This document shows, in pieces, positions 1-6,851 of a stretch of 23,586 nucleotides of DNA (positions are counted from its first letter, which is position 1; the number at the start of each line of letters is the position of its first letter). A program made the position numbers and the translations under genes. This DNA comes from a virus. Under the pieces are notes generated by a model. The model was not told the origin of the DNA. It worked only from the letters and a program-made list of their open reading frames with translations, and made no database searches. The stretch spans positions 1 to 23,586 of the IMG/VR virus record IMGVR_UViG_3300037086_000013; one strand, 5' to 3'.

Positions 1-9
1 TTCTCCTTT
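1..9 (-). promoter_or_regulatory. Shine-Dalgarno of the next (off-window) gene
   Basis: Read on the minus strand the first bases give TAAAGGAGAA. The TAA stop of the 686-aa gene runs straight into a strong AAGGAG ribosome binding site. The start codon it serves must lie just beyond the window edge, so the leftward gene series continues and the next gene is probably translationally coupled to the 686-aa gene. The same stop/SD fusion is seen at 15603 and 8226. Confidence 0.75.
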
Positions 10-2068
10 AAATCTGGTTCGCCTGAGTGGCTGGTCCGTATAATGAAATATCTTGGTAGTGACCCTGGAAGCTAGAGGTGAAGCCGGCTAGTGTTGAGAG
101 GTTATCCTGAATGAGCCAGCGCAATCTGTAGTACAACACCCCACTTATTCCTATTTCATTGCTGAAGGCCTGTACCATGTCAATGTTTACAACCAGGTTA
201 CCCGTGGCGTCTACGTTAAACTGCCCAAGAGCTGCAAGGTCCGCATTTGTTTTTACTGTAGCTAGTGTCTTAATGACATTGTCTTGGAGGTCCACAACTT
301 CTAGCACACAACCATTAACCAGCGCTGCTCGGCTGCCAAACTTAGTCCAGTCAGCCATTCCTGTAATAAATAATGTGCTCTTGCGAATGAAGAGAACCTG
401 TGTTGGTCCTGGTTTAATAGCAAACTCTACTGCAGTACCGCTGCCGTCTACATTCATTGCTGAAGAGGTAACCACTGAACCCACTATTGGGTTAGCCAAA
501 GTAAAGCCAGTTGCTGGTGCTCCGTCTGTCATGGCAGTTACTGTGCCCTTCCAGCGGTTATAAATGAAAACGTCTGCTGCATGCAGTAATGGGTTAATGA
601 GTTGTCCTAAGAAGTTCTGATTAGTAAGGGCTGTCTGCAGGGCAGCAGCCACTACATGGTCATTGTCTCCGTGAGCAATAACAACTGGTACTGCAATGTT
701 TGCATTTGGGTCTGTTCCAGCTAATGTTGAAACTGCCCATGGCGCTCCGATGTCTCCGTCTGCTGTGTCTGTACAGTTTCCTTTGGTCTTGTGAATGAGA
801 AGGAACTGATTTCCTGCTAGCATTGTGAACCAACCAGGTACTGAACTAATGGCTGCTGCTGTGGCTGCTGACACTACTGTGTCTGCTGCATTAAGAGCGA
901 CGTCAACTTCTGCTAATGTACTGTACCCTGCAATGGCTAGTATACCGTCTACACCAGCGACCGGAGTAGTAATAGCGAAGTTTGTATTACCGTCTGCAGC
1001 TGGTGCTGTTGGAAGTCCTGGAGCTCTATTGACTATAATGACCGTGTCAAAGACTGTTGGAGGGTTCTCCGTGACTGAGGCTGAAAAGACCAATGGCTGA
1101 GCCGCATTAATGGTTGCCGCTGTTCTGGTTGCTAGAGTGTCTGCAGTGTCTCCAGTTAGGAAACGAACTCCTATACCAATGTCTATGGCTAGTCCCACTA
1201 CTAGGTCTACTCCAGAGTATACTGCTGCAATAGTGAAACCCGTCGGGACTAGTCCATCTGTAGTTGCCACACAAACTCCAGTCACTAGGTTGGTAATGCT
1301 GAAAATAGTAGTGCTGACTGGAACTGCTGAAAAGACTGTTGGTTGTTGAAAGTTAATGGCTGTCATTGTGGCACCCATTACCTGGTTAGCAGAGGCCCCA
1401 GTTACTAGAATGACTTCTATTCCAGTATACCCTGGAAGAGAAGGGTCTGCACCTGCACCATTAACATTGTACCAGACATAGTAGTCGGTAGTTGTGCTAT
1501 GAACCTTAAAATAAGTGTTATTGAGACTACCAGCATTATCTTTAACTGGGGTAATGTTTGTCTTGCGCGGACGTCCGACCTTTGGGTTGTAGCTGTCGTA
1601 TTCACCTCTAGTGTACCACACAAAGTAACCCTGAGAAGGGCTTTTAATCTGGAAGTAGGTATTGTCTTGTATTCCTGCAATGTCGGCTATAGTAATAACC
1701 TGGCTTGTCTGTACTCTGCCTAATGAAGGGTTGAACCCCACACCAGCTACTTTGTACCAGACAATATAGTCTTCCTGATTAGTACTCTCACCGTCATGGA
1801 CAGTGAAATAGGTGCTAGCTAGGTCACCTGCAGCATCTGCTCTATTTGTAATAGCGTCGCTTTCTTTTGTACCTTTGGTTGGGTCCTCTCCAAATCCACC
1901 TGAAATAATATAAGGCTGAATGGGAAAGGCAACACCTCCACTGTCCTTTGTGCCGAAGGTGAAGTTAGCACCTGCGAGGCTGCCGGCAACGTCTCCTACA
2001 CATGTAACTTGAAACTCATTGTCAGTTTCACTGACTGTATACCCTGTGAAAACTTTAGAAAGGTCCAT
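8..2068 (-). CDS. Repeat-rich virion/tail-associated protein (686 aa)
   Basis: No enzyme motif is seen. The protein is built of repeats. Modules with an NTYF..V......YYVWYNV..G..P core lie at about residues 78-118, 130-166 and 178-215, with a degenerate copy at 23-66. A second, looser module (AAIN....FSA.V...T.F......G......DG...TGF) recurs at about 233-287, 315-373, 395-455 and 475-531. From memory, similar YYVWYNV modules are common in structural proteins of environmental phages, often near tail genes; that link is not tested here. The C-terminal 120 residues are non-repetitive and may be a folding or attachment domain. It starts at ATG 2068 with AAGGAG six bases upstream, behind its own SP6-like promoter and a leader hairpin, so it is set up for separate, strong late expression. 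A decoration, tail-appendage or adhesin role is inferred. Confidence 0.85.
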   Translation of the reverse strand: MDLSKVFTGYTVSETDNEFQVTCVGDVAGSLAGANFTFGTKDSGGVAFPIQPYIISGGFGEDPTKGTKESDAITNRADAAGDLASTYFTVHDGESTNQEDYIVWYKVAGVGFNPSLGRVQTSQVITIADIAGIQDNTYFQIKSPSQGYFVWYTRGEYDSYNPKVGRPRKTNITPVKDNAGSLNNTYFKVHSTTTDYYVWYNVNGAGADPSLPGYTGIEVILVTGASANQVMGATMTAINFQQPTVFSAVPVSTTIFSITNLVTGVCVATTDGLVPTGFTIAAVYSGVDLVVGLAIDIGIGVRFLTGDTADTLATRTAATINAAQPLVFSASVTENPPTVFDTVIIVNRAPGLPTAPAADGNTNFAITTPVAGVDGILAIAGYSTLAEVDVALNAADTVVSAATAAAISSVPGWFTMLAGNQFLLIHKTKGNCTDTADGDIGAPWAVSTLAGTDPNANIAVPVVIAHGDNDHVVAAALQTALTNQNFLGQLINPLLHAADVFIYNRWKGTVTAMTDGAPATGFTLANPIVGSVVTSSAMNVDGSGTAVEFAIKPGPTQVLFIRKSTLFITGMADWTKFGSRAALVNGCVLEVVDLQDNVIKTLATVKTNADLAALGQFNVDATGNLVVNIDMVQAFSNEIGISGVLYYRLRWLIQDNLSTLAGFTSSFQGHYQDISLYGPATQANQI

Positions 2069-2083
2069 TGTATTCTCCTTAGC

Positions 2084-2103
2084 CCTTCTGCTTAATCAGA
2101 AGG
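2084..2103 (-). other. 5'-leader hairpin ahead of the 686-aa gene
   Basis: A perfect 7-bp stem (CCTTCTG / CAGAAGG on the minus strand) with a 6-base loop (ATTAAG) sits between the promoter at 2112-2129 and the SD at about 2074-2080. No T-run follows it, so it is not an intrinsic terminator. If transcription starts near 2112 the hairpin begins about ten bases from the 5' end, a position expected for an mRNA-stabilising structure or an RNase III-type site. The function is inferred. Confidence 0.65.
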
Positions 2104-2109
2104 AGCTAC

Positions 2110-2421
2110 TTATATAGTGTCGTCCGCCATTGCCCGACGGACCAGCATTTCTACCTGGTTAGCCCTGTCGTGGGCTGTGTCATAGGGAGTGCCATTCTCA
2201 AGCATGTCGTGGTATTCTGTCCATTCATGAATGAAAACAGCCTCCTTATTTTTTACCTCGTCTCCAATCCAGATTTCACCTGGTGGTACAAACCAACAGG
2301 CTAGAGGTTGTCCAGCTTCTGTATAATCAGGGTCAATGTCTGTCTTAACGAGGTTTTCATTGACTACCCAGACCTCAAGGTCCTCTATTTTGAACCAGAG
2401 GTAAATATACAAATTAGACAT
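2110..2421 (-). CDS. Hypothetical protein with HEWTE motif (103 aa)
   Basis: Function is unknown. The distinctive part is the C-terminal half: HEWTEYH at residues 65-71, then G.PYDTAHDRAN at about 77-88. I recall a phage-protein pattern of the form HE..E...M..G..Y..AH..AN, and its H and E residues could bind a metal, but I cannot assign a family or an enzymatic activity. The start chosen is ATG 2421: AAGAAG lies just upstream and the codon overlaps the stop of the 21-aa microORF (ATGTCTAA), which suggests translational coupling. In-frame alternatives upstream are ATG 2451 and TTG 2463; neither has a clear SD. The last codons (DDTI) are written by the SP6-like promoter that drives the next gene. 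Confidence 0.75.
   Translation of the reverse strand: MSNLYIYLWFKIEDLEVWVVNENLVKTDIDPDYTEAGQPLACWFVPPGEIWIGDEVKNKEAVFIHEWTEYHDMLENGTPYDTAHDRANQVEMLVRRAMADDTI
2112..2129 (-). promoter_or_regulatory. SP6-like phage RNA polymerase promoter E
   Basis: The core GACACTATA is at 2121-2113 (minus strand), followed by TAAG. It has the same 9-base core as four other sites in the window and as the SP6 promoter (GTGACACTATAG). It overlaps the 3' end of the 103-aa gene and lies 44 bases upstream of the 686-aa gene, which it should transcribe. The base after TATA is T rather than the G usual for SP6 or T7, as at three of the other sites. Confidence 0.85.
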
Positions 2422-2479
2422 TTTTATTCTTCTTATGAGGTCCTGCTGCATTTTTATTGCCAACTAAACGCTTCGACAT
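2414..2479 (-). CDS. 21-aa basic microORF
   Basis: This short ORF fills the gap between the 121-aa and 103-aa genes. It starts at ATG 2479 with GAGG six bases upstream (AGAGGTGTAAAATG) and ends in a TAA that overlaps the ATG of the 103-aa gene. The product begins MSKRLVGNKN and ends in a Lys/His/Asn-rich tail (PHKKNKN), so it is strongly basic. It could be a real small protein or a leader whose translation delivers ribosomes to the next start. The good SD and precise overlap favour translation; no homology claim is made. Confidence 0.5.
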   Translation of the reverse strand: MSKRLVGNKNAAGPHKKNKNV

Positions 2480-2497
2480 TTTACACCTCTATTAGAC

Positions 2498-2863
2498 CTA
2501 TGCTATTCTATGACCATTATATTTTGAGGGCGAGCCTTTTTGGGACCGGTCACGTAGCATTGACCAAACATTTTTTCCATAAGAAGGGCCGGCACTGAAG
2601 GCTTTCCATACGTCATCTGGAACATTTTCATAAAGATATTTAGCCCCTCCTTTACCACCCTTAAATGTCACATTTAGGTTGTGTGCCACTGGGTCTCTGC
2701 CTATTCTAGCCACATTGCTGCTGCTGACCGCCTTGTCTACTGGCTTCTCTGCCTCAGGCCTCTCAGCACCAACCTCTTCGCTTTCTGCAAGAGACTTCTT
2801 GGCTGCTCGTGCCTGTTTAATGCTGTCCCAGAATGACTTCGAAAGGTTGTCAAGTAGTGCCAT
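2498..2863 (-). CDS. KTSC-domain protein (121 aa)
   Basis: The N-terminal 50 residues are charged and probably helical. Residues about 49-105 match the KTSC-domain pattern: SSNVARIGRDP at the start, a V.F..G strand (NVTFKGG, 63-70), YLYENVPDDVW (77-87) and a final AGPSYGKNVW (91-100), which corresponds to the family's apSkG.yfn. KTSC domains are short modules found in phage and bacterial proteins, sometimes fused to lysyl-tRNA synthetases, with no settled function. The start ATG lies one base after the stop of the 98-aa membrane protein, so the two are probably coupled. A role in lysis or virion assembly can only be guessed from position. Confidence 0.82.
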   Translation of the reverse strand: MALLDNLSKSFWDSIKQARAAKKSLAESEEVGAERPEAEKPVDKAVSSSNVARIGRDPVAHNLNVTFKGGKGGAKYLYENVPDDVWKAFSAGPSYGKNVWSMLRDRSQKGSPSKYNGHRIA

Positions 2864-2864
2864 G

Positions 2865-3161
2865 TTATTTTCCTGTGAAGGTAGCCAGCCAGGCTACAAG
2901 AGCCGGCAGCTTCCAAACTAATACTGAAACTAATGCTCCTAAGCCAATAATGGCCCCAACGAGCACCTTAATAACCAAACCGTTTACAAATGTCTTTACC
3001 TTGCCAACTTCCCTTTCAACCACACCCATGCTTGTCTTAGTAAGACTTTCAAGACTGTCCAGCTTTTTGTCTTGAGCCGCCAAATGCTGTTCAGTAAGCC
3101 TTTCACGTCCATCCATAAGTTTTTCCAGAAGTCTGAAACGTTCGTCATTATTGTTCTCCAT
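2865..3161 (-). CDS. Coiled-coil plus membrane protein, XhlA/holin-like (98 aa)
   Basis: Residues 1-58 are charged and predicted helical or coiled coil by eye. Residues 61-93 are an almost unbroken hydrophobic stretch (one long or two tightly packed transmembrane helices, with a K-P break at 84-86), ending in a short tail (GK). This layout is that of the haemolysin XhlA family and of some phage holins or holin accessories. A membrane role in lysis is therefore the leading hypothesis, but no endolysin is visible next to it to confirm. The start overlaps the stop of the 155-aa gene (TAATG), indicating coupled translation. Confidence 0.75.
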   Translation of the reverse strand: MENNNDERFRLLEKLMDGRERLTEQHLAAQDKKLDSLESLTKTSMGVVEREVGKVKTFVNGLVIKVLVGAIIGLGALVSVLVWKLPALVAWLATFTGK

Positions 3162-3628
3162 TACTGCTCCGCTAGAAAGCAGGTTCCGTCTAAAAAGAAT
3201 GAAGCATTGCTGCCGACTAGAGGTATTACCTGTCCAGCAGCTGTAATCTGGACACAGCCAAAGGCATTATTTGACATGACTGCAAAATAATGAGTAGCCA
3301 ATGGGCGGTAACCAACAGGCAGAGCATATGCTGCTGCAGCAATGGTTCCAGTAGAAAGAACCCCCGAAAGATGGACATACCCACTAATGTCTTTTCTGAA
3401 CTGAGGAGGACTGCCACCAGCTAGTGCTACCCAGCTGTTATTAAACTGAGGCTGGCTGGTTGCTCCTACTACCTTCCAACTACTGTCTGAGTTGTTAGCA
3501 GGAATGGCAGCACTAACCTTGTTTATTTTGTCTAATAGGTCTCTAATGGCTGTCTGAAAAGCAGTTACGTCTACGGTTTGAGGAAGAATGGTGCTGCTGT
3601 AATTTGGCCCGCCATGTCCTTCTGGCAT
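3161..3628 (-). CDS. Tail-fibre-like distal module protein (155 aa)
   Basis: Residues 21-40 form a short helical section. Residues 51-155 resemble a beta-rich module I recall from the distal parts of phage tail fibres and similar appendages: WKVVG, then NNSWVALAGG, a QFRKD..GYVHLSG stretch, a TLP.GYRP-like segment (ALPVGYRP, about 102-109), SNNAFGCVQI and a final FFLDG. In those proteins the module is usually a C-terminal domain of a longer fibre; here it is almost the whole protein. A receptor-binding tip or a fibre-cap role is inferred. ATG 3628 overlaps the preceding TAA by one base (TAATG). Confidence 0.72.
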   Translation of the reverse strand: MPEGHGGPNYSSTILPQTVDVTAFQTAIRDLLDKINKVSAAIPANNSDSSWKVVGATSQPQFNNSWVALAGGSPPQFRKDISGYVHLSGVLSTGTIAAAAYALPVGYRPLATHYFAVMSNNAFGCVQITAAGQVIPLVGSNASFFLDGTCFLAEQ

Positions 3629-4002
3629 TATTTACCCTTTTCTTTCACTATTGGAGTAGACCATTGCCCAGTCATTCCCATTGCAGGCCCTGTGCCTGTA
3701 CCTTGCATTGAAGCAGGTGGCCCCTTAGGAGCCATTACTTGAGGAGTAGCAGGGTCATAAATCTTCTGGGCCTGAAGTGACAGATAGACGCTGCCAACCT
3801 CTCTTACACCACGAGGGTGCTCTTTGACGTCATTAATGTCGGCCTGAACCAGAGCATCTGCCTTAGCTACTTCTTCTTTGTCTTTGTCTCTGATTTTCTT
3901 TTGTTCTTCCATTTTAACCCTAGGAAGCTTGAAGGCCTCAATATAGGGGTTAGCGTCTTTCTTAGGTTTCTTAGGTTCTGTTGTTTGCATTGCATCTGCC
4001 AT
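3628..4002 (-). CDS. Hypothetical charged protein (124 aa)
   Basis: Not recognised. The N-terminus is Lys/Pro-rich (EPKKPKKDANPY). A long charged, probably helical segment covers residues about 30-75. The C-terminus is Pro/Gly/Met-rich and disordered-looking (PPASMQGTGTGPAMGMTG). There is no signal peptide, membrane segment or catalytic motif. It begins immediately after the TAA of the 657-aa gene and its own stop overlaps the next ATG, so it is embedded in the block of candidate internal virion proteins and tail module. A minor virion or assembly protein is the simplest guess. Confidence 0.75.
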   Translation of the reverse strand: MADAMQTTEPKKPKKDANPYIEAFKLPRVKMEEQKKIRDKDKEEVAKADALVQADINDVKEHPRGVREVGSVYLSLQAQKIYDPATPQVMAPKGPPASMQGTGTGPAMGMTGQWSTPIVKEKGK

Positions 4003-5976
4003 TTATTGCCCCATTAAGCTGCCTAGTCCCTTGGACTGCAGCATATTCAAGTCCATTCCCATTGACTGGAGGACCTGAATGAGTTGTGCTTTCTTTTCGT
4101 CGTCTGTACCACCACTCTTACGAATGGAAGTTAGCATGTCTTCTATCTGGCTCTTTGTAATAGCCCCCCCACCTGGTTGGTCTGCTCCAGCCGCCAGGCT
4201 GACCATTGCCTGTACTAACTGCTGGTGTTGCAACTTCTGTGCTGAGGTTTTGCCTCCACCAGTTCCTTCTAGCAGTTCATTAATACCAGTGCCCAGGCCA
4301 CCGTATGCCAATGCTGCTGGTACATTAATCTTATTGAACTGAAGGGCCTTGTCATAGGTGTTGAGGTAACGCTGTCTCTCTTTCTCTGTTCCAAAGAGAA
4401 TGTTGACCGACTGCCTAGGGTCGAAGCCATCTGTTTGTTCTTTACAGGTGTCGTAGAAGTCCTTATAGGCCATGGTACCAAACTTACCGTAAGTATTCCA
4501 CCAGACGCTCTTAAGAGTACTGTCTATTTTCTTCTGGTACACTTGGTTAGTGTCGTATATAGATTTCTGAGTGGCCTCTGGTCCTACAGCTGTTGCCTTG
4601 TCGTCTACTTTCTGTACCAGATTAGTTGTCTTCTGTCCTACTGGTTCTCCAGCCGCTGCTGTCTGAACTAGGGTGTGAGCTATTGGTTGGTTGGGGTCAG
4701 GGGTCTTATTGAAGAGACCTTGACCCTGTGTTAGAGGGGCATTGGCTGCCGCACTGCCTTGAGGCTGTGTGTTGGCCAGTACTGAAGGTGCTGCTCCTGC
4801 TACCGCTGGAATGCGTGAGGCCACCTTGTCGAGGAAGTCCATTCCACCAGCTTTGGCTGGAGCTGCTCCTCCTAGTTTTGGTGCCGCTGACGCTATAATC
4901 TGGTCTGCAGTCATGTCGGCTGCTGGTTGTGCTACTGCCATGTCGGGTGTACTCTCCTTCTGTGTTGCACCTTTTCCAAGGTTGCGCGCGCCTGCTGCTC
5001 CTAATAGAGCTCCAGTGCCTACATTTCTCAGGTTGTCCCAGAGTGGTGCATTAGGGTTCCAACTAGCAGCTCCACCTGCTCCTCCTATTACTGCACCTGC
5101 ACCAGTCATAAGAGGTTTATTTGCTAGTACTTTCTGTATTGCAGGACCCACCTTAGGAATGTCTTGCAACTTAGTTACTCCACCCATTAGGGCTCCAGTC
5201 CCCGCACCTAGAACTGTACCTAATCCAGCTTCTGCAGCTGCCTTCTTCCAGTCTCCTGTTCTTATTCCGTCAAACACTCCTCTTGGTATTGCTTGTCCAG
5301 CTCCTGTAATAGCACCCTTTAGAACCTTAGCTCCTAAAGTTGCACCCTTAACTCCTGCTAATTCTCCTAGTCCAGGCAAGGCCAATGAGGCTCCTGTTCC
5401 TGCTAAAGTTCCAACAGTGCTTCCTATTGGGTGCTCTTGCTCAATCTGTCTGAGGCCTGCCCCTTTGTCGGGTGAGAATTTACTCTCAAGGGCGTTCGGA
5501 GCACCCATGAGGAATGCATTTAGACCAGTGCTGGTTCCTGCAACCACGTCCCCGTATGCACCTTTCATTGCTCCTGCCATTTTGTCGTAGCCCTGCATTA
5601 TTTGCTCAGGAGTTTGTCCTGCTTTAAGCATTCCTCTGTCTGAAATATTGTGACCGAGCTGCTGTTGTGTATAGCCTTTAGCAGCTTTCATTTGGTTTAA
5701 CTGTTGTTCCAGAGCGTCATATTTAGTTTTGTCTTCTGGGCTCTCTACAAAACCTAGCTTCTGTGCTAGCCCCTGTGCAGTGCCCTTTATTTGGTCCCAG
5801 ACGTTTGAAGTTTGAGCAGGCGCCGTTCTATTGGTCTGAGCCTGCTGGTACTCTGGTGTCTGAGCAATCTTAGCATTGAACTGCAAGGCCCCATTAGTAG
5901 TTTTATTTACGTCCGCTGCTTTGGGTCCGTATTGGTCCCAGAAGCTAGTGTCTGGTTTGTTCTGAGGGTCACTCAT
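4003..5976 (-). CDS. Candidate internal virion/ejection protein (657 aa)
   Basis: Not assigned to a family by motif. The N-terminal 140 residues are polar and Gln-rich. Residues about 184-335 are a chain of Gly/Ala-rich, small-residue helical segments (IGSTVGTLAGTGASLALPG; GLGTVLGAGTGALMGG; TGAGAVIGGAGGAA) of glycine-zipper type, suited to membrane insertion. A Pro/Gln/Ala-rich linker (about 340-450) leads to a polar helical C-terminus ending LGSLMGQ. Podoviruses usually encode two to four such proteins after the tail-nozzle gene; they ride inside the capsid and are ejected to form a conduit through the cell envelope. Position and composition support this role here. Its ATG overlaps the previous stop (ATGA), so expression is linked to the 292-aa gene. 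Confidence 0.8.
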   Translation of the reverse strand: MSDPQNKPDTSFWDQYGPKAADVNKTTNGALQFNAKIAQTPEYQQAQTNRTAPAQTSNVWDQIKGTAQGLAQKLGFVESPEDKTKYDALEQQLNQMKAAKGYTQQQLGHNISDRGMLKAGQTPEQIMQGYDKMAGAMKGAYGDVVAGTSTGLNAFLMGAPNALESKFSPDKGAGLRQIEQEHPIGSTVGTLAGTGASLALPGLGELAGVKGATLGAKVLKGAITGAGQAIPRGVFDGIRTGDWKKAAAEAGLGTVLGAGTGALMGGVTKLQDIPKVGPAIQKVLANKPLMTGAGAVIGGAGGAASWNPNAPLWDNLRNVGTGALLGAAGARNLGKGATQKESTPDMAVAQPAADMTADQIIASAAPKLGGAAPAKAGGMDFLDKVASRIPAVAGAAPSVLANTQPQGSAAANAPLTQGQGLFNKTPDPNQPIAHTLVQTAAAGEPVGQKTTNLVQKVDDKATAVGPEATQKSIYDTNQVYQKKIDSTLKSVWWNTYGKFGTMAYKDFYDTCKEQTDGFDPRQSVNILFGTEKERQRYLNTYDKALQFNKINVPAALAYGGLGTGINELLEGTGGGKTSAQKLQHQQLVQAMVSLAAGADQPGGGAITKSQIEDMLTSIRKSGGTDDEKKAQLIQVLQSMGMDLNMLQSKGLGSLMGQ

Positions 5977-6851
5977 TTATTGCCCCATGGTTTATTGATT
6001 GCGTCCATTGGTGTCACTCCCGTATTCTGTCCAAGCTTAAACATGTTTTGTGAAGCTTGCAACTGGTTCTGTGCTATTCTCTCTGCACTCTCTCTGCTCA
6101 AGTTAGCTTGTTCAGCCTCACCCTTGTAGCGAGCGTCTATTAGATTTCTCTCGTCTGAAGTTCTAGCAGTCTCCATTGCAAGGTCATGAGCTTCTTTAAT
6201 CTGCTCGAGCTTGGCCATATAGTCCTGTTCAGCTTTCTGAACCGCCAGAGTAGCCATGTTTTGCTGAGTTTGTAACTGGGACTGGGCCTGTTGCTGTTGT
6301 GTGGCCAGAGCCTGTGTCTGTTCTCTGCTCAGTCGTTCTTTCTGTCCAGTGTATTCCTTACCAGCCATTCCAGAGCCGAAGGCTGCAATGACCTCGAAAA
6401 TGCCTCTGCCAGTCTTCTTAGCTATTTCAGCTATTTTCTGTCCTGGTGAGAGTTCTGGTGCTTGAGCATTTACCTGTGCAGTTGCTTGTTGGACATCTGG
6501 TGGTGGAGTTGCTTTTCCACCTACTGGGTTAGGGGCTATAGCAGGAGGAGTTGACTGTTGTGGTACCTGGTAACCAGCTGGTACAGTACCTGGTGGCTGA
6601 TTGGTCTGTGGTTGAGCCGCCCCCCATTGAGGAACTGCTGCTTGAGCAATGTGTTGTTCAGTAGCTGTTGGGTCTTGTGCAGTTGTTGGGACGTCTACCG
6701 CCACTGGAGGTGGCTGGACTACTGCCTTCTGAGTTGGTGCTGGAACTGCTGGTTTCTTAGCCAATTGGAGTACTGGTAGGTTCTGGTTTATTCCCAGTGT
6801 CTTGTCATATTGAGCATTCTTCTGCTGTTGTTCGAGCCATAGGTCACTCAT
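5973..6851 (-). CDS. Candidate internal virion protein, Pro/Gln-rich with coiled coil (292 aa)
   Basis: Residues 1-35 are polar. About 35-135 are a low-complexity Pro/Gln/Ala/Val region (QPPPVAVDVP, QPQTNQPPGTVPAGYQVPQQ). A moderately hydrophobic helix lies at about 145-165 (GIFEVIAAFGSGMAG). A long Gln/Ala/Glu-rich helical or coiled-coil segment runs from about 170 to 275. No enzyme motif is visible. It is overlapped on both sides (TAATG with the 454-aa gene, ATGA with the 657-aa gene), so the three form a tightly coupled set. By position after the tail-nozzle gene it is a candidate ejection or capsid-internal protein; a short scaffolding function cannot be excluded. Confidence 0.75.
   Translation of the reverse strand: MSDLWLEQQQKNAQYDKTLGINQNLPVLQLAKKPAVPAPTQKAVVQPPPVAVDVPTTAQDPTATEQHIAQAAVPQWGAAQPQTNQPPGTVPAGYQVPQQSTPPAIAPNPVGGKATPPPDVQQATAQVNAQAPELSPGQKIAEIAKKTGRGIFEVIAAFGSGMAGKEYTGQKERLSREQTQALATQQQQAQSQLQTQQNMATLAVQKAEQDYMAKLEQIKEAHDLAMETARTSDERNLIDARYKGEAEQANLSRESAERIAQNQLQASQNMFKLGQNTGVTPMDAINKPWGNK

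Noticed and set aside
1110-1349. Plus-strand ORFs within the 686-aa gene
   Set aside because: They are antisense shadows without ribosome sites or recognisable protein features.
2084-2103. The hairpin as an intrinsic terminator
   Set aside because: No T-run follows the stem on the minus strand, and it lies downstream of a promoter and just ahead of a ribosome site.
4769-5590. 273-aa plus-strand ORF
   Set aside because: It is antisense to the Ala/Gly/Pro-rich part of the 657-aa gene; such codon composition leaves the opposite frame open. It has no SD, and all other supported genes are on the minus strand.
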